Shown here piece after piece: positions 27,701 to 37,533 of a DNA stretch of 64,000 nucleotides. Source of the stretch: an uncultured Porphyromonas sp. (GTDB taxonomy: Bacteria; Bacteroidota; Bacteroidia; Bacteroidales; Porphyromonadaceae); contig CAKRMU010000007.1 of the NCBI GenBank assembly GCA_934364985.1, forward strand, positions 58,616 to 122,615. Direction: 5' to 3'. Every line of letters begins with the position of its first letter. The stretch's first letter is position 1. The notes beneath the pieces were generated by a model. That model was given only the letters and a program-made list of their open reading frames with translations, was not told the DNA's origin and searched no databases. The translations under genes were made by a program, and so were the position numbers.

Positions 27701-29599
27701 ATGGAACAAGAGTACAGAGATACCGACATCAATAACGAGCTAAAAGACAGCACCATACCAAACGTATATAAAGACGATAAGGTGGTGACCCTTGACCCTA
27801 TGGAGCATATCCGGCTACGACCAGGTATGTACATAGGGAAGTTGGGCGACGGTACCTCAAAGGATGATGGTATCTATGTCCTCCTCAAAGAGGTTATTGA
27901 TAACTCTATCGATGAATTCACTATGGGGTTTGGCAAACAGATACATATCACCATAGAGGAGGAGGAGATGCGGCATGTCTCTGTGCGGGACTATGGCAGG
28001 GGTATTCCGCAAGGCTCTCTCGTCAAGGCGGTGGGAACGATGAATACCGGTGCTAAGTACGATAGCGATGTATTCAAAAAAGTAGTGGGGCTGAATGGCG
28101 TCGGGCTAAAAGCTGTGAATGCTCTCAGTAAACGCATGGAGGTGTCTTCATTTAGAGATGGCAAGGGGAAAACAGTCGTTTTTGAGCAGGGCAAATTGGT
28201 CAGCGAGTCAGCCCTCTTTGAGACTGAAGAACGCGACGGGACACTCGTTAAGTACACCCCGGACGAAATATTATTCAAAAACTATCGTTACCAGCAGGAG
28301 TACATCCACGAGATGCTGAGGATGTATGCCTACCTTCAACCGGGTCTTAAGCTTACCCTCAATGGCAAAGCCTTTGTCTCTAAAAATGGACTCATGGATC
28401 TCTTAGAGGAGAGCATGACAAGTACCCCTCTATACCCCATTATCCATTTTAGTGGTAAAGACATCGAAGTCGCTATCACCCACTCCACGCAGTATGGTGA
28501 GGAATACTACTCTTTCGTTAACGGACAAAATACCATACATGGTGGCACTCATCTATCGGCATATAAGGAAGCTATCGGGCGTGTCGTGAGGGATTTTTTT
28601 CAGAAAAATTTCGACTATAATGACATTCGCTCCGGCATCACAGCTGCCATAAGTATTCGGATACAAGAGCCTCTTTTTGAGAGCCAGACAAAAACGAAAT
28701 TAGGCTCCAAAGAGATCGAAGAGGGAGGTATCTCTATACAGAAATTTGTGGGCGACTTCCTCAAAGCCCACTTAGATGACTATCTACATATCCACAATGA
28801 GACAGCCGATGCTCTGCTCAAAAAGATACAGGAGAACGAACGCGAACGAAAAGCCCTTGCGGGTGTCTCAAAAGTCGCTAAGGAGAGAGCCAAGAAAGCC
28901 TCGATACACAACAAGAAACTCCGAGACTGCTCACAGCATTACAATGATAGTAAAGCTGAAAAGGGCGAGGAGACACAGATTTTTATCACAGAGGGATTAT
29001 CAGCCAGTGGTAGCATCACACAAAGTAGAGATGCAGACTACCAAGCCGTATTCTCTCTGAGGGGCAAACCGCTCAACTGCTATGGTAGGAAAAAAGAGGT
29101 CGTCTACGAGAACGAAGAGTTTAATCTCCTTCAAGCGGCTCTCAATATCGAGGACAGCATCGACAATCTGAGGTACAACAAAGTCATCGTCGCTACCGAT
29201 GCCGATGTCGACGGGATGCACATCCGACTGCTCATCATCACCTTTTTCCTACGTTTTTTCCCCGAACTCGTCAGGCAAAATCATGTCTTTATCCTCGAGA
29301 CACCGCTATTTAGGGTGCGGGACAAAAAGGATACTAAGACCATTTATTGCTACGATGAAGCAGAGCGGGATAAAGCGATGCAACAATTGGGAAGTGGATG
29401 TAGCGTGACTCGGTTTAAAGGACTTGGCGAGATCCGACCCGAAGAGTTTAAGGAGTTTATTGGCGATAATATCCGACTGGATCCCGTTATGATGAAAAAG
29501 GAAGATAACGTGCAGGAGCTATTAGAATTTTATATGGGCAATAATACTCCCGACCGTCAGGACTTCATTGTCATGAACTTAGAGCCAGAGGAGGTATAG
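27701..29599 (+). CDS. parE: DNA topoisomerase IV subunit B
   Basis: A 632-residue type IIA topoisomerase ATPase subunit. It has a GHKL ATP site ([10 protein letters not shown] about 66-75, RDYGRGIP about 100-107, [13 protein letters not shown] about 132-144), a transducer domain, and a TOPRIM domain (ITEGLSASG about 432, [10 protein letters not shown] about 504). The short length and the Bacteroidota-specific form favour ParE over GyrB, which is longer. It decatenates replicated chromosomes with ParC, not encoded here. Followed without a gap by coaD. Confidence 0.88.
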   Translation: MEQEYRDTDINNELKDSTIPNVYKDDKVVTLDPMEHIRLRPGMYIGKLGDGTSKDDGIYVLLKEVIDNSIDEFTMGFGKQIHITIEEEEMRHVSVRDYGRGIPQGSLVKAVGTMNTGAKYDSDVFKKVVGLNGVGLKAVNALSKRMEVSSFRDGKGKTVVFEQGKLVSESALFETEERDGTLVKYTPDEILFKNYRYQQEYIHEMLRMYAYLQPGLKLTLNGKAFVSKNGLMDLLEESMTSTPLYPIIHFSGKDIEVAITHSTQYGEEYYSFVNGQNTIHGGTHLSAYKEAIGRVVRDFFQKNFDYNDIRSGITAAISIRIQEPLFESQTKTKLGSKEIEEGGISIQKFVGDFLKAHLDDYLHIHNETADALLKKIQENERERKALAGVSKVAKERAKKASIHNKKLRDCSQHYNDSKAEKGEETQIFITEGLSASGSITQSRDADYQAVFSLRGKPLNCYGRKKEVVYENEEFNLLQAALNIEDSIDNLRYNKVIVATDADVDGMHIRLLIITFFLRFFPELVRQNHVFILETPLFRVRDKKDTKTIYCYDEAERDKAMQQLGSGCSVTRFKGLGEIRPEEFKEFIGDNIRLDPVMMKKEDNVQELLEFYMGNNTPDRQDFIVMNLEPEEV

Positions 29600-30061
29600 A
29601 TGAAAAGAGTAGCGGTATATGCAGGTAGCTTTGACCCCTTTACGATAGGTCATGCCAATATCGTGCAACGAGCCCTTGAGATAGTAGACGAATTGCATAT
29701 CGTGGTAGGTGTAAATATCACCAAAGCGTGTTTCCAGCCTTATGAGACGAGAGTAGAGTCTCTTAAGGAGCTTTATCGAGGTGACGATAGGATTAAGATC
29801 GTAACTTATGATGGGATAGTGGCAAAATATGCCAAACAAATAGGGGCAGTACTCATCCGAGGCATTCGGAATGTAGCTGACCTTGAGAGCGAACGCCAGC
29901 TTGCCGAAGTCAATAGAAAGCTCTTCGGTATTGAGACTATCTGCCTATTTTCCGATAGTACGTACAGCTACGTAAGCAGCTCTTTAGTAAGAGAGCTCGC
30001 GACATTTGGCGAAGAGTATTCAGAGTTTATTCCTAAAAGAGACAATAGATATGGCTATTAA
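29600..30061 (+). CDS. coaD: Phosphopantetheine adenylyltransferase
   Basis: A 153-residue enzyme of coenzyme A synthesis that transfers AMP from ATP to 4'-phosphopantetheine. It shows the nucleotidyltransferase motif GSFDPFTIGH (9-18, T/HxGH), then RGIRN and YVSSSLVRELA. Its ATG follows the parE stop directly, and its end overlaps ybeY by 11 nt, so the three genes are co-translated. Confidence 0.96.
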   Translation: MKRVAVYAGSFDPFTIGHANIVQRALEIVDELHIVVGVNITKACFQPYETRVESLKELYRGDDRIKIVTYDGIVAKYAKQIGAVLIRGIRNVADLESERQLAEVNRKLFGIETICLFSDSTYSYVSSSLVRELATFGEEYSEFIPKRDNRYGY

Positions 30062-30494
30062 TTACTATGCAGAGGGCGTACAGATCCCCCCATTCCGCCG
30101 AAGAGAAGTTAACACTTGGATCAAAGATGTAGCCGAGGAGTACGGCTACGAGGTCGGGGATATCACTTATCAATTTTGCGACAACGAAAGGATCCTGGAT
30201 ATTAATAACCAATACCTTAAGCACGACTACTACACAGATATTATCACCTTTGATCAAAGTCGTGAAGGGCTTCTTTTCGCGGATATTGTGATTAGCCTCG
30301 AAATGGTCATGCTCAATGCCGAAGAGTATAATGAGGACTTCCATAAAGAGCTACTTAGGGTGATCATCCATGGCGTTTTGCACCTTTGTGGCATCAATGA
30401 CCAAACCGAAGAGGAGGCACGTGTCATGCGAGGTGCAGAAGAAAACGCACTGGCAATGCTCCCTAATGACCTCTCTGAAATGTGGCGTAAGTAA
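30051..30494 (+). CDS. ybeY: Endoribonuclease YbeY (rRNA maturation factor)
   Basis: A 147-residue YbeY. The metal-binding motif appears as HGVLHLCGINDQ, in place of HxxxHxxGxDH; such variation in the last His is common in Bacteroidota. It acts in 16S rRNA 3'-end processing and ribosome quality control. I chose the ATG at 30051 (MAINYYAEGVQIPPF). The longer frame from 30006 would lie inside coaD. It overlaps the coaD end by 11 nt. Confidence 0.9.
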   Translation: MAINYYAEGVQIPPFRRREVNTWIKDVAEEYGYEVGDITYQFCDNERILDINNQYLKHDYYTDIITFDQSREGLLFADIVISLEMVMLNAEEYNEDFHKELLRVIIHGVLHLCGINDQTEEEARVMRGAEENALAMLPNDLSEMWRK

Positions 30495-30513
30495 ATAACC
30501 CACTGACGACAAG

Positions 30514-31134
30514 ATGAATCAACTACCTCTGTTTCCGGAGAGGTATTCACCGAGCCTCCTACCTACAAAACCTGTGTATGAGGATACCCTTATTATGGCT
30601 ATTCTCATCATTTTCGCCATATCTGCCCTATTATGGGCAAATAGTAGAAGGAAGACTCAGCACAAAAATAGGGGCGTAACGATAGCATTGATCGCTTTCT
30701 GTAGCCTCCAGACATTATTTAACATCGGACTAATATACGCCAACACCAGACAAGGAGGTGAGGCTAATTTTTGGCACGATACCACAATAGGAGCATTGGG
30801 AGGGCTGATATATTTTGTGGTTTTTACGCTGTTTTACCTATTGTCGTGGTGGTTATTCACCCAGAGCGAAGGCGTAATCAGGTGGTTTCAAAACTACTTT
30901 GAGGCTTGGTGTATACTTGGATTTGCTCTCTATATTCCCATCATTATAGCAATAGGAGGCTGGCTAAGTAATGACTCCTTTATCTACTCTATATCAATCA
31001 TATACTTGCTTTATCGAATCACAATAATAGGGAGCAGCCTCAGGGTATTTCAAAAACTGCTTAAGTACCCTTTGCATATTATTTTGTATCTTTGCACCTG
31101 CGAAATAGCTCCGGTGCTATTTATATTTGCGTAA
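30514..31134 (+). CDS. DUF4271-type membrane protein
   Basis: A 206-residue protein with five or six hydrophobic helices (about 28-42, 55-76, 92-116, 128-148, 155-175, 187-205). A membrane protein of this size preceding hemD matches the Bacteroidota DUF4271 family in my recollection. No functional residues are recognised. It starts 19 nt after ybeY and is followed by hemD after 26 nt. Confidence 0.7.
   Translation: MNQLPLFPERYSPSLLPTKPVYEDTLIMAILIIFAISALLWANSRRKTQHKNRGVTIALIAFCSLQTLFNIGLIYANTRQGGEANFWHDTTIGALGGLIYFVVFTLFYLLSWWLFTQSEGVIRWFQNYFEAWCILGFALYIPIIIAIGGWLSNDSFIYSISIIYLLYRITIIGSSLRVFQKLLKYPLHIILYLCTCEIAPVLFIFA
31087..31094 (+). promoter_or_regulatory. Candidate internal -7 box before hemD
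   Basis: TATCTTTG, a match to TAnnTTTG, inside the last codons of the DUF4271 gene and 67 nt before the hemD ATG. No -33 element at 19-21 nt. It could let hemD-rnpA-yidD be expressed apart from the upstream genes. Confidence 0.35.
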
Positions 31135-31160
31135 TTGATTAGGTCAAGTATAACATTATA

Positions 31161-31928
31161 ATGTCACAACAAATCAAACGAGTGTTGGTATCTCAGCCAA
31201 AGCCTACTAATAGCAAATCGCCCTATTATCAGCTTATGGAAGAGACGGGAGTGGAGATAGTATTCAAGCAATTATTCAGCATTGCACCTGTTTCGGCACG
31301 AGCATTTAGAGATCAGAAAATTGATATTTTAGAGCACACAGGTGTAGTACTTAGCTCTCGTGCAGTAGCAGATCATTTCTTTCAATTGGTCAAAGAGCTT
31401 CGCATTGATTTACCAGAGGACTTTAAGTATTATTGTAGCTCCGAAATCATTGCTACCTACTTACAGAAGCACATCGTTGTGCGAAAACGTAAGGTCTTTT
31501 TTCCTGAAAAGAATGTCGGTGTACCCGATCTCATCTCGCTCCTTATTAAGTATAGCAGTAAAGAGAAGTTCTTTATCCCTATCATTATGGGGCAAAAAGA
31601 GCATCATTTTGAGGAGCTTGATGCTCACGACGTTGTTTACACTGCAGGTGCTACAAGCCAATTAGAATACACTAAGATTACGGCTGAAGAGATTGATGGA
31701 TACGACTTACTTCTATTCTTTAGCCCTAATGGGGTGCAATCGTTATTCGCCAATATCCCTGATTATTCTCAGGGGGAACAAATGATCGCATGTCTGGGCG
31801 AGGGTACGCTCAAATCCCTTGAGGAAAAAGGGCTAAAAGTGGATATCGCCGTACCTAATAAGGACTTCACGAGCATCAATGCTGCGTTAGAATACCTCGT
31901 GAAGTCTGGGGTAAAGAAACATGCATAG
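31161..31928 (+). CDS. hemD: Uroporphyrinogen-III synthase
   Basis: A 255-residue HemD-family protein with two alpha/beta lobes. Blocks typical of the family are VVLSSRAVADHFFQL in the first lobe, DLLLFFSPNGVQSLF in the second and MIACLGEGTLKSLEEKGLKVD near the end. The enzyme closes and inverts ring D in tetrapyrrole synthesis. HemD sequences are poorly conserved, so the assignment rests on these blocks and on the hemD-rnpA order known in Bacteroidota. It overlaps rnpA by 8 nt. Confidence 0.85.
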   Translation: MSQQIKRVLVSQPKPTNSKSPYYQLMEETGVEIVFKQLFSIAPVSARAFRDQKIDILEHTGVVLSSRAVADHFFQLVKELRIDLPEDFKYYCSSEIIATYLQKHIVVRKRKVFFPEKNVGVPDLISLLIKYSSKEKFFIPIIMGQKEHHFEELDAHDVVYTAGATSQLEYTKITAEEIDGYDLLLFFSPNGVQSLFANIPDYSQGEQMIACLGEGTLKSLEEKGLKVDIAVPNKDFTSINAALEYLVKSGVKKHA

Positions 31929-32316
31929 TTTTACATTGGGCAAAGGGAAAAGAGTATTCCTTCGCAATGAAATACAAACGCTTTTCTCTTCTCGAGTGGC
32001 ATTTATCAGCTACCCTTTTCGGGTTGTTGTCGCGGAAGAAGAGAGGACACTTGAACCTCTAAAGATGATGGTCTCCGTGCCTAAAAAGCGACTTAAGCAC
32101 GCTGTAGATCGCAATAGAGTGAAGCGCCTTACTCGGGAAGCATTTCGGCTGAATTGCAGTCACCTAAGAGAGAGTATTCCGGAGGAGACTTGCCTACTGA
32201 TCGGCTTCATTTATATCGGAAATGAGGTCAAAAGTTATACTACGACGTCACATGGCATCATGGACGCTCTGGATAAACTCGCCCTTAAATACCAGACTAA
32301 TGACAATGCTATTTAG
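31921..32316 (+). CDS. rnpA: Ribonuclease P protein component
   Basis: A 131-residue protein subunit of RNase P, which trims tRNA 5' ends. It has the N-terminal substrate-binding stretch [15 protein letters not shown] and the conserved basic motif around [18 protein letters not shown] (the RNR motif). It is separated from rpmH, its neighbour in most bacteria, and overlaps hemD (8 nt) and yidD (17 nt). Confidence 0.93.
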   Translation: MHSFTLGKGKRVFLRNEIQTLFSSRVAFISYPFRVVVAEEERTLEPLKMMVSVPKKRLKHAVDRNRVKRLTREAFRLNCSHLRESIPEETCLLIGFIYIGNEVKSYTTTSHGIMDALDKLALKYQTNDNAI

Positions 32317-32542
32317 CGGACTCAAAAAGTGTTTGGTATGGTTACTTCTCCAGCCTATATACTTCTACAAAAGGTATATTTCACCTATGCTTCCCCCCTC
32401 GTGTCGCTTTACGCCCACTTGCAGTACCTATGCCGTCGAAGCCTTAAAGAAACACGGGCCTTTCAAAGGTCTACTCTTAGCCATCTGGAGGATACTAAGG
32501 TGCAACCCTTGGGGAGGCAGTGGCTATGACCCTGTTCCCTAA
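32300..32542 (+). CDS. yidD: Membrane protein insertion efficiency factor YidD
   Basis: An 80-residue protein with the YidD signature [20 protein letters not shown] and the typical end [13 protein letters not shown]. It helps YidC-dependent membrane insertion. I chose the ATG at 32300; the frame is open further upstream but lies within rnpA, and an ATG at 32306 is also possible. The 17-nt overlap with rnpA suggests coupled translation. Confidence 0.92.
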   Translation: MTMLFSGLKKCLVWLLLQPIYFYKRYISPMLPPSCRFTPTCSTYAVEALKKHGPFKGLLLAIWRILRCNPWGGSGYDPVP

Positions 32543-32556
32543 AAGAGCATTGATTT

Positions 32557-33222
32557 ATGACACCATACCTCGACTTCCATACCCATGCCAAAGGTTGTGA
32601 AAAATACACAAGCAACCACGAGGTAGTCGTCATTCAGTCTCTACACATCTCCGAAACACCCCACCCGAGAGCCGACTATGTGACCATCGGGATACACCCA
32701 ATGCTACAGGGAGCAAAGCAGATCTTAGAGAGCTACAAAGAGGCACCGAGCAAAACCATAGACCATCTACTCTGCATCTTCAGCTCCAGCAGTACCCCGG
32801 TCATAGGTATCGGAGAATGTGGCTGGGATATTCGCTCCGAGCTATCCCTCGCAGATCAAAGCCGGCTCGTAGAAATGCAGATAATCATTAGCCGAGAGCT
32901 TCGGTTACCGATGATCTTTCATATCGTAAAAGCGTGGCACCTATTACTTAGTAAAAGGAAGCAAAGTCACTCTGTTACTCCGTGGATCGTCCATGGATTT
33001 CGCGGACGTCATCGATTATATTCCCAGCTCACAGATGCGGGCATCGCCGTAAGCCTACACCCACTATCTGCAAGCCCCTTTTCAGGTAATTTCTTTTTAG
33101 AGACAGACGACACCCCCACGAGCATTATTAAGCATTATAACGACAGAGGGTACGATACCGAAACCGAGCGATGCCGACTTATTAATCTTTTTTACAACAC
33201 CTTTGGTCTAACGTATAGATAA
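32557..33222 (+). CDS. TatD family hydrolase
   Basis: A 221-residue metal-dependent hydrolase of the TatD family. Metal ligands are visible in DFHTHA (6-11), GIGECGWD (Glu), FHIVKAWH (His) and WIVHGFRG (His). GIHPM also fits. It is about 40 residues shorter than typical TatD proteins. Members act as 3'-5' exonucleases or D-aminoacyl-tRNA deacylases, so the substrate is left open. It follows yidD by 14 nt. Confidence 0.82.
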   Translation: MTPYLDFHTHAKGCEKYTSNHEVVVIQSLHISETPHPRADYVTIGIHPMLQGAKQILESYKEAPSKTIDHLLCIFSSSSTPVIGIGECGWDIRSELSLADQSRLVEMQIIISRELRLPMIFHIVKAWHLLLSKRKQSHSVTPWIVHGFRGRHRLYSQLTDAGIAVSLHPLSASPFSGNFFLETDDTPTSIIKHYNDRGYDTETERCRLINLFYNTFGLTYR

Positions 33223-33236
33223 AAAAGGTATATTTG
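33202..33236 (+). promoter_or_regulatory. Promoter of the YtxH gene
   Basis: TTTG (33202-33205) and TATATTTG (33229-33236), with 23 nt between them, a little more than the usual 19-21. It lies 52 nt before the ATG at 33288. Confidence 0.45.
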
Positions 33237-33287
33237 TGGTACCGAGAGAAATGAAGTAATATAAACGACTACAAAAAATAGAAGATT

Positions 33288-33677
33288 ATGAAAAGTAACG
33301 ACGGATTTAATGTACTCCTTGCTTTAGCGATAGGAGCCGGTATAGGTGCAGCTATAGCTTATTTCTCCGACGCTCAGAAAAGAAATGAATTCATAGATGA
33401 TATGTCGGACTACGGCGAAAAGGTGAAAGGGGATCTTAAAGATACCTATTACGAAGGTAAGATTAGGGCTCGCAAAGCCAAAAGAGACCTCTCTCGCTAT
33501 ATGGCTGATGTCAAAGACGAGGCAGGGCAAATCTATGATGATGTCCTCTCGTCGGCAAAAGACTTAGGCAGGAAAGCCAAAGAGACCGCTAAGGATCTCT
33601 CAGATCTGACTGAGGAAGAGCTATCAAGTCTAAAGGATGCGGCTCGTCAAGAGGCAGAGAAATTAGCGAAAGAGTAA
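33288..33677 (+). CDS. YtxH domain-containing protein
   Basis: A 129-residue protein. A glycine-rich membrane segment (9-27; LLALAIGAGIGAAIAYF) is followed by a long charged helical, probably coiled-coil region with Lys/Asp/Glu heptads, as in YtxH/general-stress proteins. Start of a group of three small envelope-type genes. Role unknown; a link to envelope stress is family-based inference. Confidence 0.8.
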   Translation: MKSNDGFNVLLALAIGAGIGAAIAYFSDAQKRNEFIDDMSDYGEKVKGDLKDTYYEGKIRARKAKRDLSRYMADVKDEAGQIYDDVLSSAKDLGRKAKETAKDLSDLTEEELSSLKDAARQEAEKLAKE

Positions 33678-33773
33678 ATTCTGAATAGTGACCACGGAGC
33701 CAATGGGTAGCTTCGAGAAGTCACGCACAAACAGGAGAGAAAGGAATCGGAACTATTGATCCGATATATTTGT

Positions 33774-33827
33774 AGGTGGGTGGCTCTAATTATCGCCGAT
33801 AAGGCATAGATAGAGTGGCTCGCCTAT
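33774..33827. other. Possible structured RNA or hairpin between YtxH and the holin-family gene
   Basis: AGGTGGGTGGCTCT at 33774 can pair with AGAGTGGCTCGCCT about 25 nt later if G-U pairs are allowed (13 of 14 positions). The second arm is followed by ATTTTCAC. TATATTTG at 33765-33772 lies just upstream. It could be a leader element or a weak terminator of the YtxH transcript. Confidence 0.35.
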
Positions 33828-33869
33828 TTTCACATTCTCATAGTAAGAAAAAGACAGAAACTGATTATT

Positions 33870-34349
33870 ATGCCGATAAATAGCATTAAGGAAGTTTTGG
33901 AAGAGATAAAACTCGACCTCGTTGACTTCTTTCAGACTAAAGGCGACCTTTTGGAGCTAAAGATAGCAGAAAAAGGGTCCCCAATATTAGCTAAAGGGAT
34001 ACATGGTGGCATCCTTATCATATTGCTCATTATAGACTTTGCCATCACCCTACTCACCGCGATCTTTGCCCTCGCATTGATATTCATAGAGAGCGACACA
34101 CAAGGCTTTGATATCGTACGGAGCATGACGTTTGGTGGACTATGCCTCTTAGGGTTATTCCTCCTCTTAACCATCATCATGCTCTGCCTAAAGAAGAGTA
34201 TGACGGGTAAAATCAAACGCCAAGTACTCACAAAGATCATAGACCAGCAGGAGGAGAGAGAGAGGAATAAAGCCATGCGGGTGCCTTCAGCTGATATCAC
34301 TGAGACCGAGCACCTACCCACAAATGGCACCATAAGATTAGAGAAATGA
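33870..34349 (+). CDS. Phage holin family (Actino_Holin/PF07332-type) membrane protein
   Basis: A 159-residue protein with an amphipathic N-terminus, two strong membrane helices (about 46-75 and 88-112) and a charged tail. Layout and sequence style (DLVDFFQTKGDLLELKIAE before the helices) match the PF07332 family, named phage holin superfamily III but widespread in non-phage operons. It overlaps the next gene by 4 nt. A real holin function is doubtful. Confidence 0.7.
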   Translation: MPINSIKEVLEEIKLDLVDFFQTKGDLLELKIAEKGSPILAKGIHGGILIILLIIDFAITLLTAIFALALIFIESDTQGFDIVRSMTFGGLCLLGLFLLLTIIMLCLKKSMTGKIKRQVLTKIIDQQEERERNKAMRVPSADITETEHLPTNGTIRLEK

Positions 34350-34810
34350 ATAAAGCGATAAACACACAACAAAGACTGCAAGAGCGTCAAAATCTATTAG
34401 AGCAACGTGCCTCAATGCAGTTAGATAGAGCCAAAGGCGGATTATCCTACCTACGTACAGACGGACTGAAAATATTGGGGGCAGAGGTCAGCAATAAGCT
34501 CACAAATAAAGTGGCTGATAGCTCACCTATTATAGGTAAAATTCTCAGTCTTGTCGGCGGAAACTCTGGCAATACTAAGAGCGGAAATACCCACAGAGAG
34601 CCAATAGATATCGATCGACCCCGAAGCAGTTATAGCACAAGAGAGAGGCGTAGTGAAGATAAGTCTTCTGCCTTCCTTAGTATCATCTCTGCCTTACTCC
34701 CCTCACTATACACCGTCGGGGGGATGAAGCTACTATCCTCAAGCCTAAAAGGAGGAGGGAAGATATTGCGTACCATAGTGAAAAGAATACTTTTCAAAAA
34801 GAGGAAATAA
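34346..34810 (+). CDS. Hypothetical protein of the YtxH/holin-family group
   Basis: A 154-residue protein I do not recognise. It has a Gln/Arg-rich N-terminal helix, a middle Ser/Arg-rich polar region, a hydrophobic stretch near 112-135 (SIISALLPSLYTVGGMKLL) and a very basic end (KRILFKKRK). Its ATG overlaps the upstream stop by 4 nt, so it is almost certainly co-translated with the holin-family protein and may act with it at the membrane. Confidence 0.65.
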   Translation: MNKAINTQQRLQERQNLLEQRASMQLDRAKGGLSYLRTDGLKILGAEVSNKLTNKVADSSPIIGKILSLVGGNSGNTKSGNTHREPIDIDRPRSSYSTRERRSEDKSSAFLSIISALLPSLYTVGGMKLLSSSLKGGGKILRTIVKRILFKKRK

Positions 34811-34876
34811 TGCCCCAAATAGATTGCTATGTAGCATAATATCCTATATAGCGATAATTAACTTAAATAAATTAGG

Positions 34877-34884
34877 TAGCTTTG
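34877..34884 (+). promoter_or_regulatory. Candidate -7 box of gap
   Basis: TAGCTTTG, matching TAnnTTTG, 88 nt before the gap ATG; no clear -33 TTG. The position agrees with gap being a single-gene unit with its own terminator at 36016. Confidence 0.45.
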
Positions 34885-34941
34885 CATTGGAGAGCCAAAA
34901 GTAGTTACCTATCGACTTGCTCACCACCCATCGAATAATAA

Positions 34942-35982
<1,041 letters not shown>

Positions 35983-36015
35983 AGCCAAGTAATTTAGAAA
36001 AATACATTTGTATAA

Positions 36016-36046
36016 ACGTGCCTAATGGGTTAACCATTAGGCACGT
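36016..36046 (+). terminator. Intrinsic terminator of gap
   Basis: A 13-bp perfect stem (36016-36028 with 36034-36046) with a tiny loop, followed by TTTCTTTC, 33 nt after the gap stop. Confidence 0.9.
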
Positions 36047-36117
36047 TTTCTTTCACCTTAGGGGGAATACAAAACAAGCGAAAGAGTGCAAAGACGTTAT
36101 ATAGGGAGGGGCATCAT

Positions 36118-36128
36118 GGGGGGGGGGG
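36118..36128. repeat. Homopolymer tract of 11 G
   Basis: Eleven consecutive G between the gap terminator and the fimbrillin terminator. Tracts of this length are prone to slippage, but this one lies outside any gene or promoter I can see. It may also be a sequencing-sensitive position. Confidence 0.9.
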
Positions 36129-36145
36129 ATATCCCCAAATATAAA

Positions 36146-36183
36146 AATAGACCGTGTGGGGTTGTTACCCCACACGGTCTATT
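36146..36183 (-). terminator. Intrinsic terminator of the fimbrial operon
   Basis: Perfect 16-bp inverted repeat (36146-36161 with 36168-36183) with a 6-nt loop, followed on the minus strand by TTTATATTT. It lies 43 nt after the fimbrillin stop. Confidence 0.9.
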
Positions 36184-36226
36184 AGCTTATATGATTTTTA
36201 AGTCTTCTACGTAAGTAGTCGTCCTA

Positions 36227-37480
36227 TCATGCATCAGCTTTCATATCAATCGCATGATCGTTAGCGGCATCTGTCTGATATTCATCAACAGTCACAGAGA
36301 ACTTGACAGGATTCAATACAGGCACACCCTTATCTGGATCCGGATGGGTTGGTGGGGTTACTTTTGGATTCTTGCCTGGATCCTCGATAGGAGTGGTTGG
36401 TTGTGGTGGGTACCAGCCTGCACCATCTCCAAATACAAAGGTGTAGACGTATGTCGTACCTTGTCTCCAACGTGCATTAAATGGTATGGCAACCTCACCG
36501 GGATAACTAAATTTAGTTATTCTACCAGAAAACAGTTTGTCCCAAACTTCCGTACCATCCTTGGCCGTCTTTTTTTGATAAATATAACATTGAACAAGGA
36601 AGTAAGCCCCCTTCTTTTCATTACGAGGGTCAGTAACAGGATCCCATCCCGTTACCTCCTGAGGAAGTACCTGTAGCCAAGAAGCCTCGTCTGTAGATAT
36701 CAACTGAGCCTCATCCGTTTTCCCTTCGAGAGTCAAGAATCTGCCTTGTCCTCTGGCATTAATAGCAGAATACTCAGTAGTAGCTTTAGTGTACGTAAAA
36801 GAATCGTCTACAAGATTCCATTTACCCCAAGTAGCATCTTCTTCAGTTTGATAGTGGGTATCGCTTGATAAGTGCGTTTTAGTAGTTTCCTCCGGGAAAG
36901 TAAAGGTACCTTTACCTTTAATGTATGCAATACGTACACTTGCGATTTCGATCTTAAGGTTAGGATTGGTATTCTTAGCCTTAAAGAGGATACGAGAGGT
37001 AGCGTGACGGAAGTTAACCTCCACAGGAGTGTTAAGGTGCGCCAAAAGGTTCTCATTTGCATTCACAGCATAAATAGGATCCTGCTGATCTTTTGACTCA
37101 TAAGGGATTGTGAAGTCCTTGATCTGCTTGTTGGTATCAGTTACCTCAACGGTAGCTTTAGATTTTGTAAAATCCAAAGGTGCATAGGAGTAGAACGACA
37201 GAGCATCATTTGTTGGCCAGAAGTAGGTATGCTCTGCCTTCCAGGCACCACCGTCCTTAGATACTTTCTCATTTTGAAAGAACGTACTAAGTCCAGTAAA
37301 AGCGGAGGTATTGAACTCGGTAAGTCCGGCTGTAGTATGGTTCTCTGCGGTACGTAATGACTTAGAAGCCACAGGTGCGAAGGAGATAGCATTACCCTCC
37401 TTTACCTCAACTACAGAATCCTGCGAGCAAGCTCCGAGAGCCAATAGAGCAGGAATAGCTAAGTAAAAAATCTTCTTCAT
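36227..37480 (-). CDS. Fimbrillin family lipoprotein (fimbrial subunit or tip candidate)
   Basis: A 417-residue lipoprotein (LGACS, Cys near 19 from the chosen ATG at 37480). Fimbrillin-like blocks are present: NAISFAPVASKSLR (with the Arg used by gingipain-type processing in related fimbrillins), EHTYFWPTNDALSFYSYAPLDF and VNFRHATSRILFKA. The C-terminal end is Pro-rich and then a short strand. The frame extends seven codons upstream to 37501, but the signal peptide fits the later Met. Third gene of the DUF3575-DUF5119-fimbrillin operon. Confidence 0.82.
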   Translation of the reverse strand: MKKIFYLAIPALLALGACSQDSVVEVKEGNAISFAPVASKSLRTAENHTTAGLTEFNTSAFTGLSTFFQNEKVSKDGGAWKAEHTYFWPTNDALSFYSYAPLDFTKSKATVEVTDTNKQIKDFTIPYESKDQQDPIYAVNANENLLAHLNTPVEVNFRHATSRILFKAKNTNPNLKIEIASVRIAYIKGKGTFTFPEETTKTHLSSDTHYQTEEDATWGKWNLVDDSFTYTKATTEYSAINARGQGRFLTLEGKTDEAQLISTDEASWLQVLPQEVTGWDPVTDPRNEKKGAYFLVQCYIYQKKTAKDGTEVWDKLFSGRITKFSYPGEVAIPFNARWRQGTTYVYTFVFGDGAGWYPPQPTTPIEDPGKNPKVTPPTHPDPDKGVPVLNPVKFSVTVDEYQTDAANDHAIDMKADA

Positions 37481-37533
37481 AAAAAATTGTTTAACTATCA
37501 ATTACAAAAACTTATTATTATCTCATATATTAA

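Noticed and set aside
33870..34349. True phage holin
   Set aside because: PF07332-type proteins are common in non-phage operons and there is no endolysin next to this one.
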